A stretch of DNA of 64,000 nt from positions 62,001 through 126,000 of the forward strand of contig NZ_JONW01000011.1 of NCBI RefSeq assembly GCF_000712075.1, written 5' to 3'. A program made the position numbers and the translations under genes. Under the pieces are notes generated by a model that did no database searches, had not been told where the DNA came from, and worked only from the letters and a program-made list of their open reading frames with translations. This DNA comes from Caulobacter sp. UNC358MFTsu5.1 (GTDB lineage Bacteria; Pseudomonadota; Alphaproteobacteria; Caulobacterales; Caulobacteraceae). Below, one piece after another: positions 26,064-33,172 of this stretch (position 1 is its first letter; every line of letters starts with the position of its first letter).

Positions 26064-26608
26064 GACCCCTGGCCTTCGTGGGCGTCGCGATGCTCGCGGC
26101 CCTGGTCTGCGGCTCGCCCTGCGGGGCCGCCGACGGCGTCTTCGAGCGCGAGGCCGCCAAGGCCCGCGGCGAGAGGCTCGAGGGCCTGGGGCCGACGGCG
26201 GGCTTCACCCGGCTCCACAGCCTGACCGGGGCGTGGAGCGTGGTGTCCGTCTACATCCAGCGCCCCCAGTCGCCGCGCGGCCGCTGGGTGGCCAGGCGGG
26301 TCGCCAGCGGCGCGGAAGGCCCCGCCTGGACCGACGCGGCCAGCTGTCCGGACCTGGTGACCAGCCTGGCGCTCCTGGAGCGCCTGGCCCCGCAGCGGAT
26401 CGAGGTCCTGGGCCTGTCGCCCTATGCGCCGCCGCGCGCCTACACGGCCGACGGTACGCTGCAGACCGTCTGGAGCCTGGACGGCGCCCAGCCGGACGGC
26501 GCGCCGATCACCGTCGAGTGGTCGTCCAATTCGGGAGACCTGGCGCGATGGGGCGAGGCGACCGAGGCGCGGCTGGCCAAGTGCTGGAAGCCGGAGCCCA
26601 AGCGCTAG
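26057..26608 (+). CDS. Exported protein coupled to the JAMM gene, 183 aa
   Basis: I do not recognise the family. The protein has a signal peptide (LRPLAFVGVAMLAALVCGSP, cleavage near CGA-AD) and a mature domain of about 155 residues with two cysteines (ASCPDL and AKCWKP) that could form a disulfide. The start is TTG 26,057, overlapping the JAMM stop by 7 bases, which implies co-translation. An exported partner next to a leaderless JAMM protein would fit an immunity protein in the periplasm, but it may equally be a substrate or accessory. The 3' end is 8 bases from the convergent protease gene. Confidence 0.7.
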   Translation: MLRPLAFVGVAMLAALVCGSPCGAADGVFEREAAKARGERLEGLGPTAGFTRLHSLTGAWSVVSVYIQRPQSPRGRWVARRVASGAEGPAWTDAASCPDLVTSLALLERLAPQRIEVLGLSPYAPPRAYTADGTLQTVWSLDGAQPDGAPITVEWSSNSGDLARWGEATEARLAKCWKPEPKR

Positions 26609-26615
26609 GCCGGCC

Positions 26616-27752
26616 TCACGTTTCCGCCGCGAAGGCGAAGACGTCCTTGGCGGGGATCAGGACCGTGAGGCCCTGCTGGTCCGAGGCCTGGACCAGGCCC
26701 AGCAGGCGTCCGGCGCTGTCGACCGCCGGCGCGCCGCTCATGCCGGGGGCGGCGTTCACGCGGACGATGACGCCGGCGTACGAAGCCCCGCCGTCGCCCC
26801 CCAGGACACCGGTCTCGGCGAAGCGTCCGACCTCCAGGACCGGATCGCTTTCATAGCCGTTCCTGGGATCGACCCAGACCACCACCACGCGCTCCCCGAA
26901 CGCCGCGTCCGACGGCGTGCGGTCCAGCGGCGGCAAGGCCAGCGCCTCGTCGATCCGCAGCAGGCCCAGATCCAGGACGCCGTCCCGCCGCACCAGCTTG
27001 GCGGGCGCGGTCGCGCCTTGCCGCAGGCCGATCCGGAAGGACGCGCCCTTGACGCCCTTCGCGGCGTCCAGGACGTGCCCAGCCGTCACCACCAGCCCCT
27101 CGGCGTCGACCACCAGGCCGTTGGCCATGCCGATGAGTTCGCCCTTCTTGGTGAGCGTTTCCACCGTCACGACCCGGCCGCTCAGGTCGCGGAGGATGTC
27201 CTGCAGGGCGAGGACCGCGCGTTCGGCCTGGGCGGCCGGAGCGGTCGCCGCGATCGTGGTCAGGGCGCTGGTCGCGCCGGGCCCCTTGAAGGCTTCGGCC
27301 AGGTCGATCGCCACCTTGGAATTGCCGAGCGTCGAGATCGCGATCAGCGCGGCCTTGCGCCTTTGCTCGTCGGTCGAGGCCAGGTGTTCGATGAACTTCT
27401 CGACCGTCTGGGCCTCGGCGAACTGGATCTCGCGGTCCTTGCGCCCTTCCTCCGCCGCCTTGCGCGCTTCCTCGGCCGCCGTCTGACGGCGGTTGTAGAT
27501 ATGGGTCGCATAGAAGCCGATGCCGGCCACCACGACGCCGGAGATCAGCCCGGAGAGCGCGGTCAGCTTGTCCCAGACGTCCTTGTCGGGCTTGAGCAGC
27601 TTGGCCTTGATGGCGTCGATCTGGGCCTGGAGCGCTTCCGGCGTGGGCGGTGGGGTCGCGGCCAGGGCCGCCGGGGCGACCGACAGCAGCAGGCCCGCCG
27701 CGGCCAGGGCCGCGACGCTGAGGCGAGAGGACGAGGCGCGTGTCTTGTCCAG
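26616..27752 (-). CDS. Membrane-anchored trypsin-like serine protease, 378 aa, probable CTG start
   Basis: The trypsin-like domain occupies about residues 190-375 with a complete triad: His226 (TAGHVLD), Asp261 (LDLGLLRI) and Ser339 (PGMSGAPA). Before it are a short coiled coil (EEARKAAEEGRKDREIQF) and a helical repeat region. Reading upstream of the first GTG (27,533) the same frame continues for 73 codons, giving a hydrophobic segment (SGLISGVVVAGIGFYA), the helix PEALQAQIDAIKAKLLKP and a signal peptide (LLLSVAPAALA). An in-frame TGA precedes it; the only plausible start is CTG 27,752, 7 bases after GGGAGGG. If the leader is cleaved and the next helix spans the membrane, the protease would face the cytoplasm. 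Confidence 0.8.
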   Translation of the reverse strand: MDKTRASSSRLSVAALAAAGLLLSVAPAALAATPPPTPEALQAQIDAIKAKLLKPDKDVWDKLTALSGLISGVVVAGIGFYATHIYNRRQTAAEEARKAAEEGRKDREIQFAEAQTVEKFIEHLASTDEQRRKAALIAISTLGNSKVAIDLAEAFKGPGATSALTTIAATAPAAQAERAVLALQDILRDLSGRVVTVETLTKKGELIGMANGLVVDAEGLVVTAGHVLDAAKGVKGASFRIGLRQGATAPAKLVRRDGVLDLGLLRIDEALALPPLDRTPSDAAFGERVVVVWVDPRNGYESDPVLEVGRFAETGVLGGDGGASYAGVIVRVNAAPGMSGAPAVDSAGRLLGLVQASDQQGLTVLIPAKDVFAFAAET

Positions 27753-27879
27753 GGATCAACCCTCCCGGCGACGGGCCTGGCGCCATGCTAGGACGTGCGG
27801 CGGCCAAATTGCAATGCAGGGTCGCGCGGGGCCTTCCCGCCGTGGACCCGCGAGGCCTTCCCGCCCTAGTCTCCCGCCC

Positions 27880-28467
27880 ATGACCCTTCGCGCCATTCCC
27901 TACGGCCTGATCGTCCTGCGCGTCATGGCCGGGCTGGCGATCCTCGTCCTGGCCCTGGCGGTCGGCCTTCCGGCCCGCTGGGCCTGCGCCGTGCTGTTGG
28001 CCGTCGGCGTCCTGTCCGACATCTTCGACGGGGTGATCGCCCGGCGGCTGGATTGCGTCACCGATCGCCTTCGCACCTTCGACAGCCGCGCGGACGTGGT
28101 TTTCTGGCTGTGCGCGACCGCCGCCGTCCTGGTCCTGCACCCGGGCCTGGTCGCGACGCTCTGGCCGCCGGTCGCGGTGCTGGCGGTGATGGAGCTGACG
28201 GGACATGCGATCAGTTTCGCCCGCTTCGGCAAGGAGGCCTCGCCGCACCACCTGCTGTCGAAGCTGTTCGGCCTGGCCCTGTGGGGGCTGCTCACCCAGC
28301 TTCTGGTCGCGGGGACAGGCGGCTGGGTGCTGCCGGCCGCCTTCGCGGTGGGCGTCGCCTCCCAGCTGGAGGCCTGGGCGATCATGCTGATCCTGCCCGC
28401 CTGGCGATGCGACGTTCGCGGAGCGGGGCAGGCGCTGGCCCTGCGCCGCGCGGCCTCGGCGGCCTGA
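27880..28467 (+). CDS. CDP-alcohol phosphatidyltransferase-family protein, 195 aa
   Basis: About five to six membrane helices and the family motif DIFDGVIARR (about residues 47-56) followed by DSRAD (68-72) identify a CDP-alcohol phosphatidyltransferase, which joins a CDP-activated lipid to an alcohol. The consensus DxxDGxxARx8Gx3Dx3D is modified: the Gly before the second Asp pair is Arg in LRTFDSRAD. The four metal-binding Asp residues are present. ATG 27,880 begins MTLRAIPYGLIV, just before the first helix. Substrate unknown. It is divergent from the protease gene. Confidence 0.82.
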   Translation: MTLRAIPYGLIVLRVMAGLAILVLALAVGLPARWACAVLLAVGVLSDIFDGVIARRLDCVTDRLRTFDSRADVVFWLCATAAVLVLHPGLVATLWPPVAVLAVMELTGHAISFARFGKEASPHHLLSKLFGLALWGLLTQLLVAGTGGWVLPAAFAVGVASQLEAWAIMLILPAWRCDVRGAGQALALRRAASAA

Positions 28468-28575
28468 AAATCTCCACCGACCCTGTCGATCCGTCCGGGG
28501 CTGGTTCGTCGTCCTCAATAGCGACACAGTCCGGCGGCGACGGCGCCCCCGGTTCGCTCCAGCGAGGAAACCCCG

Positions 28576-28935
28576 ATGCGTTACATGTGCCTGATCGTCA
28601 CCAAGCCCCCAGGCCCGCCGGAGGCCACGCCCGAACTGGTCGAGGCGATGAACACCCTGGCCAACCGCGAGATCCAGGCCGGCCGCATGCTGGGCGGCGG
28701 CGGTCTGCTGCCGATCGACGCCGGGGCGCGCGTCTCCCTGTCGGCCGACGGCAAGTTCACCGTGCTGGACGGCCCGATGGTCGAGGCCAAGGAGGTGATC
28801 GGCGGCTATGCGATGTTCGAATTCGCCAGCAAGGAGGAGGCGGTCGCCTCGGCGGTCGAGTTCCTCCAGCTGCACAAAGACCACCAGCCGGGCTGGGAAG
28901 GGACGTGCGAGATCCGCCCGATGATCGAGCATTGA
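28576..28935 (+). CDS. YCII/DGPF-domain protein, 119 aa
   Basis: A short soluble protein beginning MRYMCLIVTKPPG and containing LDGPMVEAKEVIGGYAMFEF, the DGPF-type signature of the YCII-related fold, and ending in GTCEIRPMIEH. YCII proteins form small dimeric barrels. This subtype is characteristically encoded next to ECF42-type sigma factors, as here (43 bases upstream of the sigma gene). ATG 28,576 follows AGCGAGGAAACCCCG. It probably signals to or is regulated with the sigma factor; mechanism unknown. Confidence 0.9.
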   Translation: MRYMCLIVTKPPGPPEATPELVEAMNTLANREIQAGRMLGGGGLLPIDAGARVSLSADGKFTVLDGPMVEAKEVIGGYAMFEFASKEEAVASAVEFLQLHKDHQPGWEGTCEIRPMIEH

Positions 28936-28978
28936 CCCCGGTCCGGGCCCCATTCCTTGGCAAGCGCCGCCGGCGTCC

Positions 28979-30241
28979 GTGAGCGACGCCGACGCCCATC
29001 GCGCCGTCCTCGCCGTCTGGCGGGTCGAGCACCCCAGGCTGATCACCAGCCTGGCGAGGATGCTGCGCGACGTGCCCCTGGCCGAGGAGCTGACCCAGGA
29101 CGCCCTGGTGGCCGCGCTCGAGACGTGGCCGACCAGCGGCGTGCCCGAGCGCCCCGGCGCCTGGCTGATGGCCACGGCCAAGCGGCGGGCCCTGGACCGT
29201 CTGCGGCGCGGCCCCATGCTGGAGCGCAAGCACGGCATGGTGGCCCGCGAGCTGGAGCACGAGCAGCAGGCCGCGCCCGATCTCGACTCCGCCCTGGACG
29301 ACGACATCGGCGACGAGATGCTGCGCCTGGTCTTCACCGCCTGCCACCCGCTGCTGTCGCGCGAGGCGCGGGCGGCCCTGGCCCTGCGGATGGTCTGCGG
29401 CCTGACGACCGACGAGATCGCCCGCGCCTTCCTGCTGACCGAGAGCGCGGTCGCCCAGCGCATCGTGCGGGCCAAGCGCACCCTGTCGGAGTCCGGCCTG
29501 GCCTACGAGACCCCGCGCGGGCCGGAACGCGCGGCGCGCCTGGCCTCGGTGCTGGAGGTCGTCTACCTGATCTTCAACGAGGGCTACACGGCCACGCGGG
29601 GCCAGGACTGGCAGCGGCCGCAGCTGTGCAACGAGGCCCTGCGGCTGGGGCGGGTGCTGACCGCCGTCGCGCCGGACGAGCCCGAGGTCCACGGCCTGCT
29701 GGCCCTGATGGAGTTGAACGCCTCGCGCACGGCGGCGCGGACCGACGCCGGGGGCGAGCCGGTGCTGATGCTGGACCAGGACCGCAGCCTCTGGGACCTG
29801 CTGCAGATCCGGCAAGGGCTGAAGGCGCTGAAGCGGGCCCAGGACCTGGGCGGGGCCGGCGGCTTCTACGCCCTGCAGGCGGCGATCATCGCCTGCCACG
29901 CCCAGGCGCCCACGGCGGCCGACACCGACTGGCTGCGCATCGCCGCCCTCTACGCCGAGCTGACCCGGGTGGCGCCGTCGCCGGTGGTGCAGCTGAACCG
30001 CGCCGTGGCGGTGGGCATGGCGCAGGGGCCTGCGGAGGGTCTGGCGATCGTCGAGGCCCTGGCCGACGAGCCGGCGCTGAAGGCCTACCACCTGCTGCCC
30101 GCCGTTCGGGGCGACCTGCTGCTGAAGCTGGGACGGTTCGAGGAGGCCCGCGCGGCGTTCGAGGCCGCCGCCGAGCTGGCGGGGAACGGGCGGGAGAAGG
30201 CGCTGCTGCTGCGGCGGGCGGAAGAGGCCGCGCGCCGCTGA
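28979..30241 (+). CDS. ECF sigma factor with C-terminal helical extension (ECF42 type), 420 aa
   Basis: Sigma region 2 spans about residues 10-85 (ARMLRDVPLAEELTQDALVAA; WLMATAKRRALDRLRR) and region 4 about 115-170 (ARAALALRMVCGLTTDEIA, then AFLLTESAVAQRIVRAKR). The remaining 240 residues (FNEGYTATRG, APDEPEVHGLLALMELNASR, VVQLNRAVAVGMAQG) form the TPR-like DUF6596 extension that replaces an anti-sigma factor in ECF42. The start is GTG 28,979. The upstream YCII gene is its usual partner. Target promoters are unknown. Confidence 0.93.
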   Translation: MSDADAHRAVLAVWRVEHPRLITSLARMLRDVPLAEELTQDALVAALETWPTSGVPERPGAWLMATAKRRALDRLRRGPMLERKHGMVARELEHEQQAAPDLDSALDDDIGDEMLRLVFTACHPLLSREARAALALRMVCGLTTDEIARAFLLTESAVAQRIVRAKRTLSESGLAYETPRGPERAARLASVLEVVYLIFNEGYTATRGQDWQRPQLCNEALRLGRVLTAVAPDEPEVHGLLALMELNASRTAARTDAGGEPVLMLDQDRSLWDLLQIRQGLKALKRAQDLGGAGGFYALQAAIIACHAQAPTAADTDWLRIAALYAELTRVAPSPVVQLNRAVAVGMAQGPAEGLAIVEALADEPALKAYHLLPAVRGDLLLKLGRFEEARAAFEAAAELAGNGREKALLLRRAEEAARR

Positions 30242-30252
30242 CGATCGCTGAC

Positions 30253-30428
30253 GGGGACATGCACTCATTCCGCTGCGCCTGCCGGCTTCGCGCCGAGGTC
30301 GGAGTGAGTGCGTGTCCCCCAAGTCGGCCGTGGACTTGCCGGACACGCAAGGGGCGAAGGTGGGGACACGCACTCACCCTGATCGCCCTGGCAGGATTTC
30401 AGACGCCTTGCCGTGAGAGCATGTCCCC
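30253..30428. repeat. GGGGACAYGCACTCA hairpin repeat, two tandem copies
   Basis: Copy B has arms GGGGACATGCACTCA (30,253-30,267) and TGAGTGCGTGTCCCC (30,305-30,319). Copy C has arms GGGGACACGCACTCA (30,362-30,376) and TGAGAGCATGTCCCC (30,414-30,428). They follow the sigma gene stop by 12 bases. The outer ten bases match the element at 20,893. Confidence 0.7.
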
Positions 30429-31029
30429 GGCGCGGGGATCGAGCCGCGTCTATCCCCGCTAGCGGCGAGGAAAACGCCAGCAACGTCAACGCCCTGAAGA
30501 AAAAGCAGCTTCACCGACGCGCCAGCATTCAAACCGCCCGCATACTGAACCGGTCACCATCACGGGGAGGGCTCTTGGTACCGGCCCAAGCAGGCGATGG
30601 GGATGGAACCGAGCGGGGCCGCTTGCCTTGGCTGGGGGGAGGTCTTGGGCGGCGGGGCTCAGAAGGTCCCAAGGCGCAAGACGAACCTCGGCGAAGACCG
30701 GTGGGTCGACGGGGCCGGGAAGTTCAAACCGGCCCGTTCCAGGATCAGTCGGAGTCGCCGACGGCCCCTTCCGGGCGACCTGATCCTGCCCGCCCGAGGG
30801 GGAACGTCGACCGGGATGAAACAGGCCCTCAGTCGCCGTCCCTTGAGAAGAACGGTTCCGCGGAGCGGTCGAGCCAAGCCGAAACGCAAACACAACCTCA
30901 CGGTCTCCGGGCGAAGCCCGGTCCGCTCCGCGCCTCCCCAGAAGCTCGTCGCGAAAGCCCGAGGTCGAGGACCCGTGTCCGCCTCCCCAACCCTTGCCCG
31001 TAACGCCGGTTTGCCTCACTGGTTAGGGA
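30429..31029. other. 601-base region without a convincing gene; possible structured RNA
   Basis: Reading frames on both strands run through this region, but their products are low-complexity Arg/Gly/Pro sequences without domains and each looks like a by-product of GC content. Three long helices are possible: 30,709-30,718 with 30,729-30,737 (9 bp, one bulge); 30,742-30,759 with 30,774-30,786 (13 bp, 5-base bulge); and 30,859-30,868 with 30,923-30,932 (10 bp), the last enclosing CCGGGC-GAA-GCCCGG at 30,907-30,921. I could not match it to RNase P RNA, tmRNA, SRP RNA or 6S RNA. Base composition is slightly richer in A than in flanking genes. Confidence 0.5.
30709..30932 (+). ncRNA. Candidate structured non-coding RNA (unidentified)
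   Basis: This is the core of the stretch where the helices described for 30,429-31,029 lie. Strand is uncertain because the stems are symmetrical; plus is given because it follows flanking transcription. No promoter or T-run terminator is obvious. It could instead be a long 5' leader of the flavin reductase gene at 31,030. Confidence 0.25.
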
Positions 31030-31551
31030 ATGAGTCAACCGGTCACGATCGAACTGGGCGAGGGGGGCGCGCACGACGCCCGGGCGCTGCGCCACGCTTT
31101 CGGATGCTTCACCACGGGGGTGACCGTGGTCACCACGGTCTGCGAGGACGGCCGCCGGGTGGGGCTGACCGCCAATTCCTTCACCTCGGTGTCGCTGGAC
31201 CCGCCGCTGGCCCTGGTCTGCGTCGACCTCAATTCGCGCAGCCTGGCGATCCTGGACGCGGCCGAGCGGTTCACGGTCAACGTGCTGCACGCCGACCAGC
31301 AGGCCATGGCCCGCCAGTTCGTGCAGAAGGACGGTGACCGTTTCGCGGGCATCGACACCGAGACCTGGGGCACGGGCGTCCCGATCCTGCCCGACTGCAT
31401 GGCCAATTTCGAATGCGTGACCCATCAGGTCTTCGACGCCGGCGACCACCGGGTCTATGTCGGGCGGGTGGTGAAGCTGCGCTATGACCCGGACCACGAG
31501 CCGCTGGTCTATCTGCAGGGCCGGTTCCGCCGCGTGCACGTGGAGGAATAG
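31030..31551 (+). CDS. Flavin reductase-like FMN-binding protein, 173 aa
   Basis: The split-barrel flavin reductase pattern is clear: ALRHAFGCFTTGVTVVTTV, then VGLTANSFTSVSLDPPLALV with the FMN-binding N-S-F-T-S-V-S, and DHRVYVGRVVKL near the end. Such proteins supply reduced FMN to two-component monooxygenases or reduce other substrates with NAD(P)H. No monooxygenase partner is adjacent. ATG 31,030 follows GGTTAGGGA. The next gene, mmsA, begins about 96 bases downstream with its own ribosome binding site. Confidence 0.92.
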   Translation: MSQPVTIELGEGGAHDARALRHAFGCFTTGVTVVTTVCEDGRRVGLTANSFTSVSLDPPLALVCVDLNSRSLAILDAAERFTVNVLHADQQAMARQFVQKDGDRFAGIDTETWGTGVPILPDCMANFECVTHQVFDAGDHRVYVGRVVKLRYDPDHEPLVYLQGRFRRVHVEE

Positions 31552-31647
31552 CCGCCCTCATCACGATTTGTGGTGGGGAGAATTTGCGCGATACGGCCCG
31601 GTCGCAGGGTGCTAATGACGCGCAAAACAAGATCTAGGGAGCGTATC

Positions 31648-33144
31648 ATGCGGACCATCAGCCATTTCGTGAACGGACAAGCCCTCGAGGGAACGTCCGG
31701 CCGCTTCGGCGATGTGTTCAATCCGAACACCGGCGAGATCCAGGCTCGCGTGGCCCTGGCCACCGACGCCGAGCTGGACGCCGCCGTCCAGGCCGCCGCC
31801 AAGGCGCAGATCGGCTGGGCCGCCACCAACCCGCAGCGCCGCGCCCGGGTGATGTTCGAGTTCAAGCGCTTGATCGAGCGCGACATGAACGCCCTGGCCG
31901 AGATCCTGTCGTCCGAGCACGGCAAGGTGATCGCCGACTCCAAGGGCGACATCCAGCGCGGCCTGGAGGTGATCGAGTTCGCCTGCGGCATCCCCCACAT
32001 CCTCAAGGGCGAGTACACCGAGGGCGCGGGCCCCGGCATCGACGTCTATTCGATGCGCCAGCCGCTGGGCGTCTGCGCGGGCATCACCCCGTTCAACTTC
32101 CCGGCCATGATCCCGATGTGGATGTTCGGCATCAGCATCGCCGTGGGCAACAGCTTCATCCTCAAGCCGTCGGAGAAGGACCCGACCGTGCCGGTCAAGC
32201 TGGCCGAGCTGATGATGGAGGCGGGCGCCCCCGCCGGGGTGCTGAACGTCGTGCACGGCGACAAGACCGCCGTCGACGCCATCCTGACCCATCCGGATAT
32301 CAAGGCCGTCAGCTTCGTCGGCTCGTCCGACATCGCCCACTATGTCTACCAGACCGGCACGGCGCACGGGAAACGCGTCCAGGCCATGGGCGGGGCCAAG
32401 AACCACGGCATCGTCCTGCCCGACGCCGACCTGGACCAGGTGGTCAAGGACCTGTCGGGCGCGGCCTTCGGCTCGGCCGGCGAGCGCTGCATGGCCCTGC
32501 CGGTGGTCGTTCCCGTCGGCAAGAAGACCGGCGACGAGCTGCGCGAGCGGATGGTCGCCGAGATCGAGACCCTGAAGGTCGGCATCTCCACCGACGCCGC
32601 CGCCCACTACGGTCCCGTGGTCAGCGCCGCCCACCGCGCCAAGATCGCGGACTACATCAAGATCGGCGTCGAGGAAGGCGCCGAACTGGTGGTCGACGGC
32701 CGCGACTTCGCCCTGCAGGGCTTCGAGAAGGGCTTCTTCATCGGCCCGTCGATGTTCGACGGCGTCAAGAAGGGCATGAAGACCTACCAGGAGGAGATCT
32801 TCGGCCCGGTGCTGCAGATCGTGCGCGCCGAGAGCTTCGAGGAGGCCCTGGCCCTGCCGTCCGAGCACCAGTACGGCAACGGCGTGGCGATCTTCACCCG
32901 CAACGGCCGGGCGGCGCGCGAGTTCGCCGCGCGGGTCAATGTCGGCATGGTCGGCATCAATGTGCCGATCCCGGTGCCGGTGGCCTACCACACCTTCGGC
33001 GGCTGGAAGCGCAGCGCGTTCGGCGACACCAACCAGCACGGCGTCGAGGGCGTGAAGTTCTACACCAAGGTCAAGACGATCACCGCGCGGTGGCCGGAGG
33101 GGGAGGTCGAGGACAGCGCCTTCGTCATCCCGACGATGAAGTAG
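31648..33144 (+). CDS. mmsA: CoA-acylating methylmalonate-semialdehyde dehydrogenase, 498 aa
   Basis: This ALDH-superfamily enzyme converts methylmalonate semialdehyde or malonate semialdehyde to propionyl-CoA or acetyl-CoA in valine and inositol degradation. The MmsA-type features are ITPFNFPAMIPMWMFGIS, FVGSSDIAHYVYQTG, the Gly-rich AMGGAKNHGIVLPDAD and the catalytic Cys in GSAGERCMALPVVV. The C-terminal INVPIPVPVAYHTFGGWK motif is also diagnostic. Length fits. ATG 31,648 (MRTISHFVNGQALEG) has AGGGA upstream; the earlier in-frame start at 31,570 adds unrelated residues. No other mms genes are adjacent. Confidence 0.95.
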   Translation: MRTISHFVNGQALEGTSGRFGDVFNPNTGEIQARVALATDAELDAAVQAAAKAQIGWAATNPQRRARVMFEFKRLIERDMNALAEILSSEHGKVIADSKGDIQRGLEVIEFACGIPHILKGEYTEGAGPGIDVYSMRQPLGVCAGITPFNFPAMIPMWMFGISIAVGNSFILKPSEKDPTVPVKLAELMMEAGAPAGVLNVVHGDKTAVDAILTHPDIKAVSFVGSSDIAHYVYQTGTAHGKRVQAMGGAKNHGIVLPDADLDQVVKDLSGAAFGSAGERCMALPVVVPVGKKTGDELRERMVAEIETLKVGISTDAAAHYGPVVSAAHRAKIADYIKIGVEEGAELVVDGRDFALQGFEKGFFIGPSMFDGVKKGMKTYQEEIFGPVLQIVRAESFEEALALPSEHQYGNGVAIFTRNGRAAREFAARVNVGMVGINVPIPVPVAYHTFGGWKRSAFGDTNQHGVEGVKFYTKVKTITARWPEGEVEDSAFVIPTMK

Positions 33145-33172
33145 CGGAAGAAGCGCCAAAAGGGGGGCGGCG

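Noticed and set aside
30413..31019. Overlapping frames of 196 aa (plus) and 177 aa (minus) in the 30.4-31.0 kb gap
   Set aside because: Both give Arg/Pro/Ser-rich sequences lacking hydrophobic cores or motifs, and neither has a good ribosome binding site. The stem-loop content explains the region better.
30429..31029. RNase P RNA, tmRNA or tRNA in the same gap
   Set aside because: There is no GAGGAAAGTCCGGGC-type core, no tag-coding sequence such as ANDNFAEE, and the AGTTCAAA near 30,721 sits in a 10-base loop, not in a 7-base T-loop.
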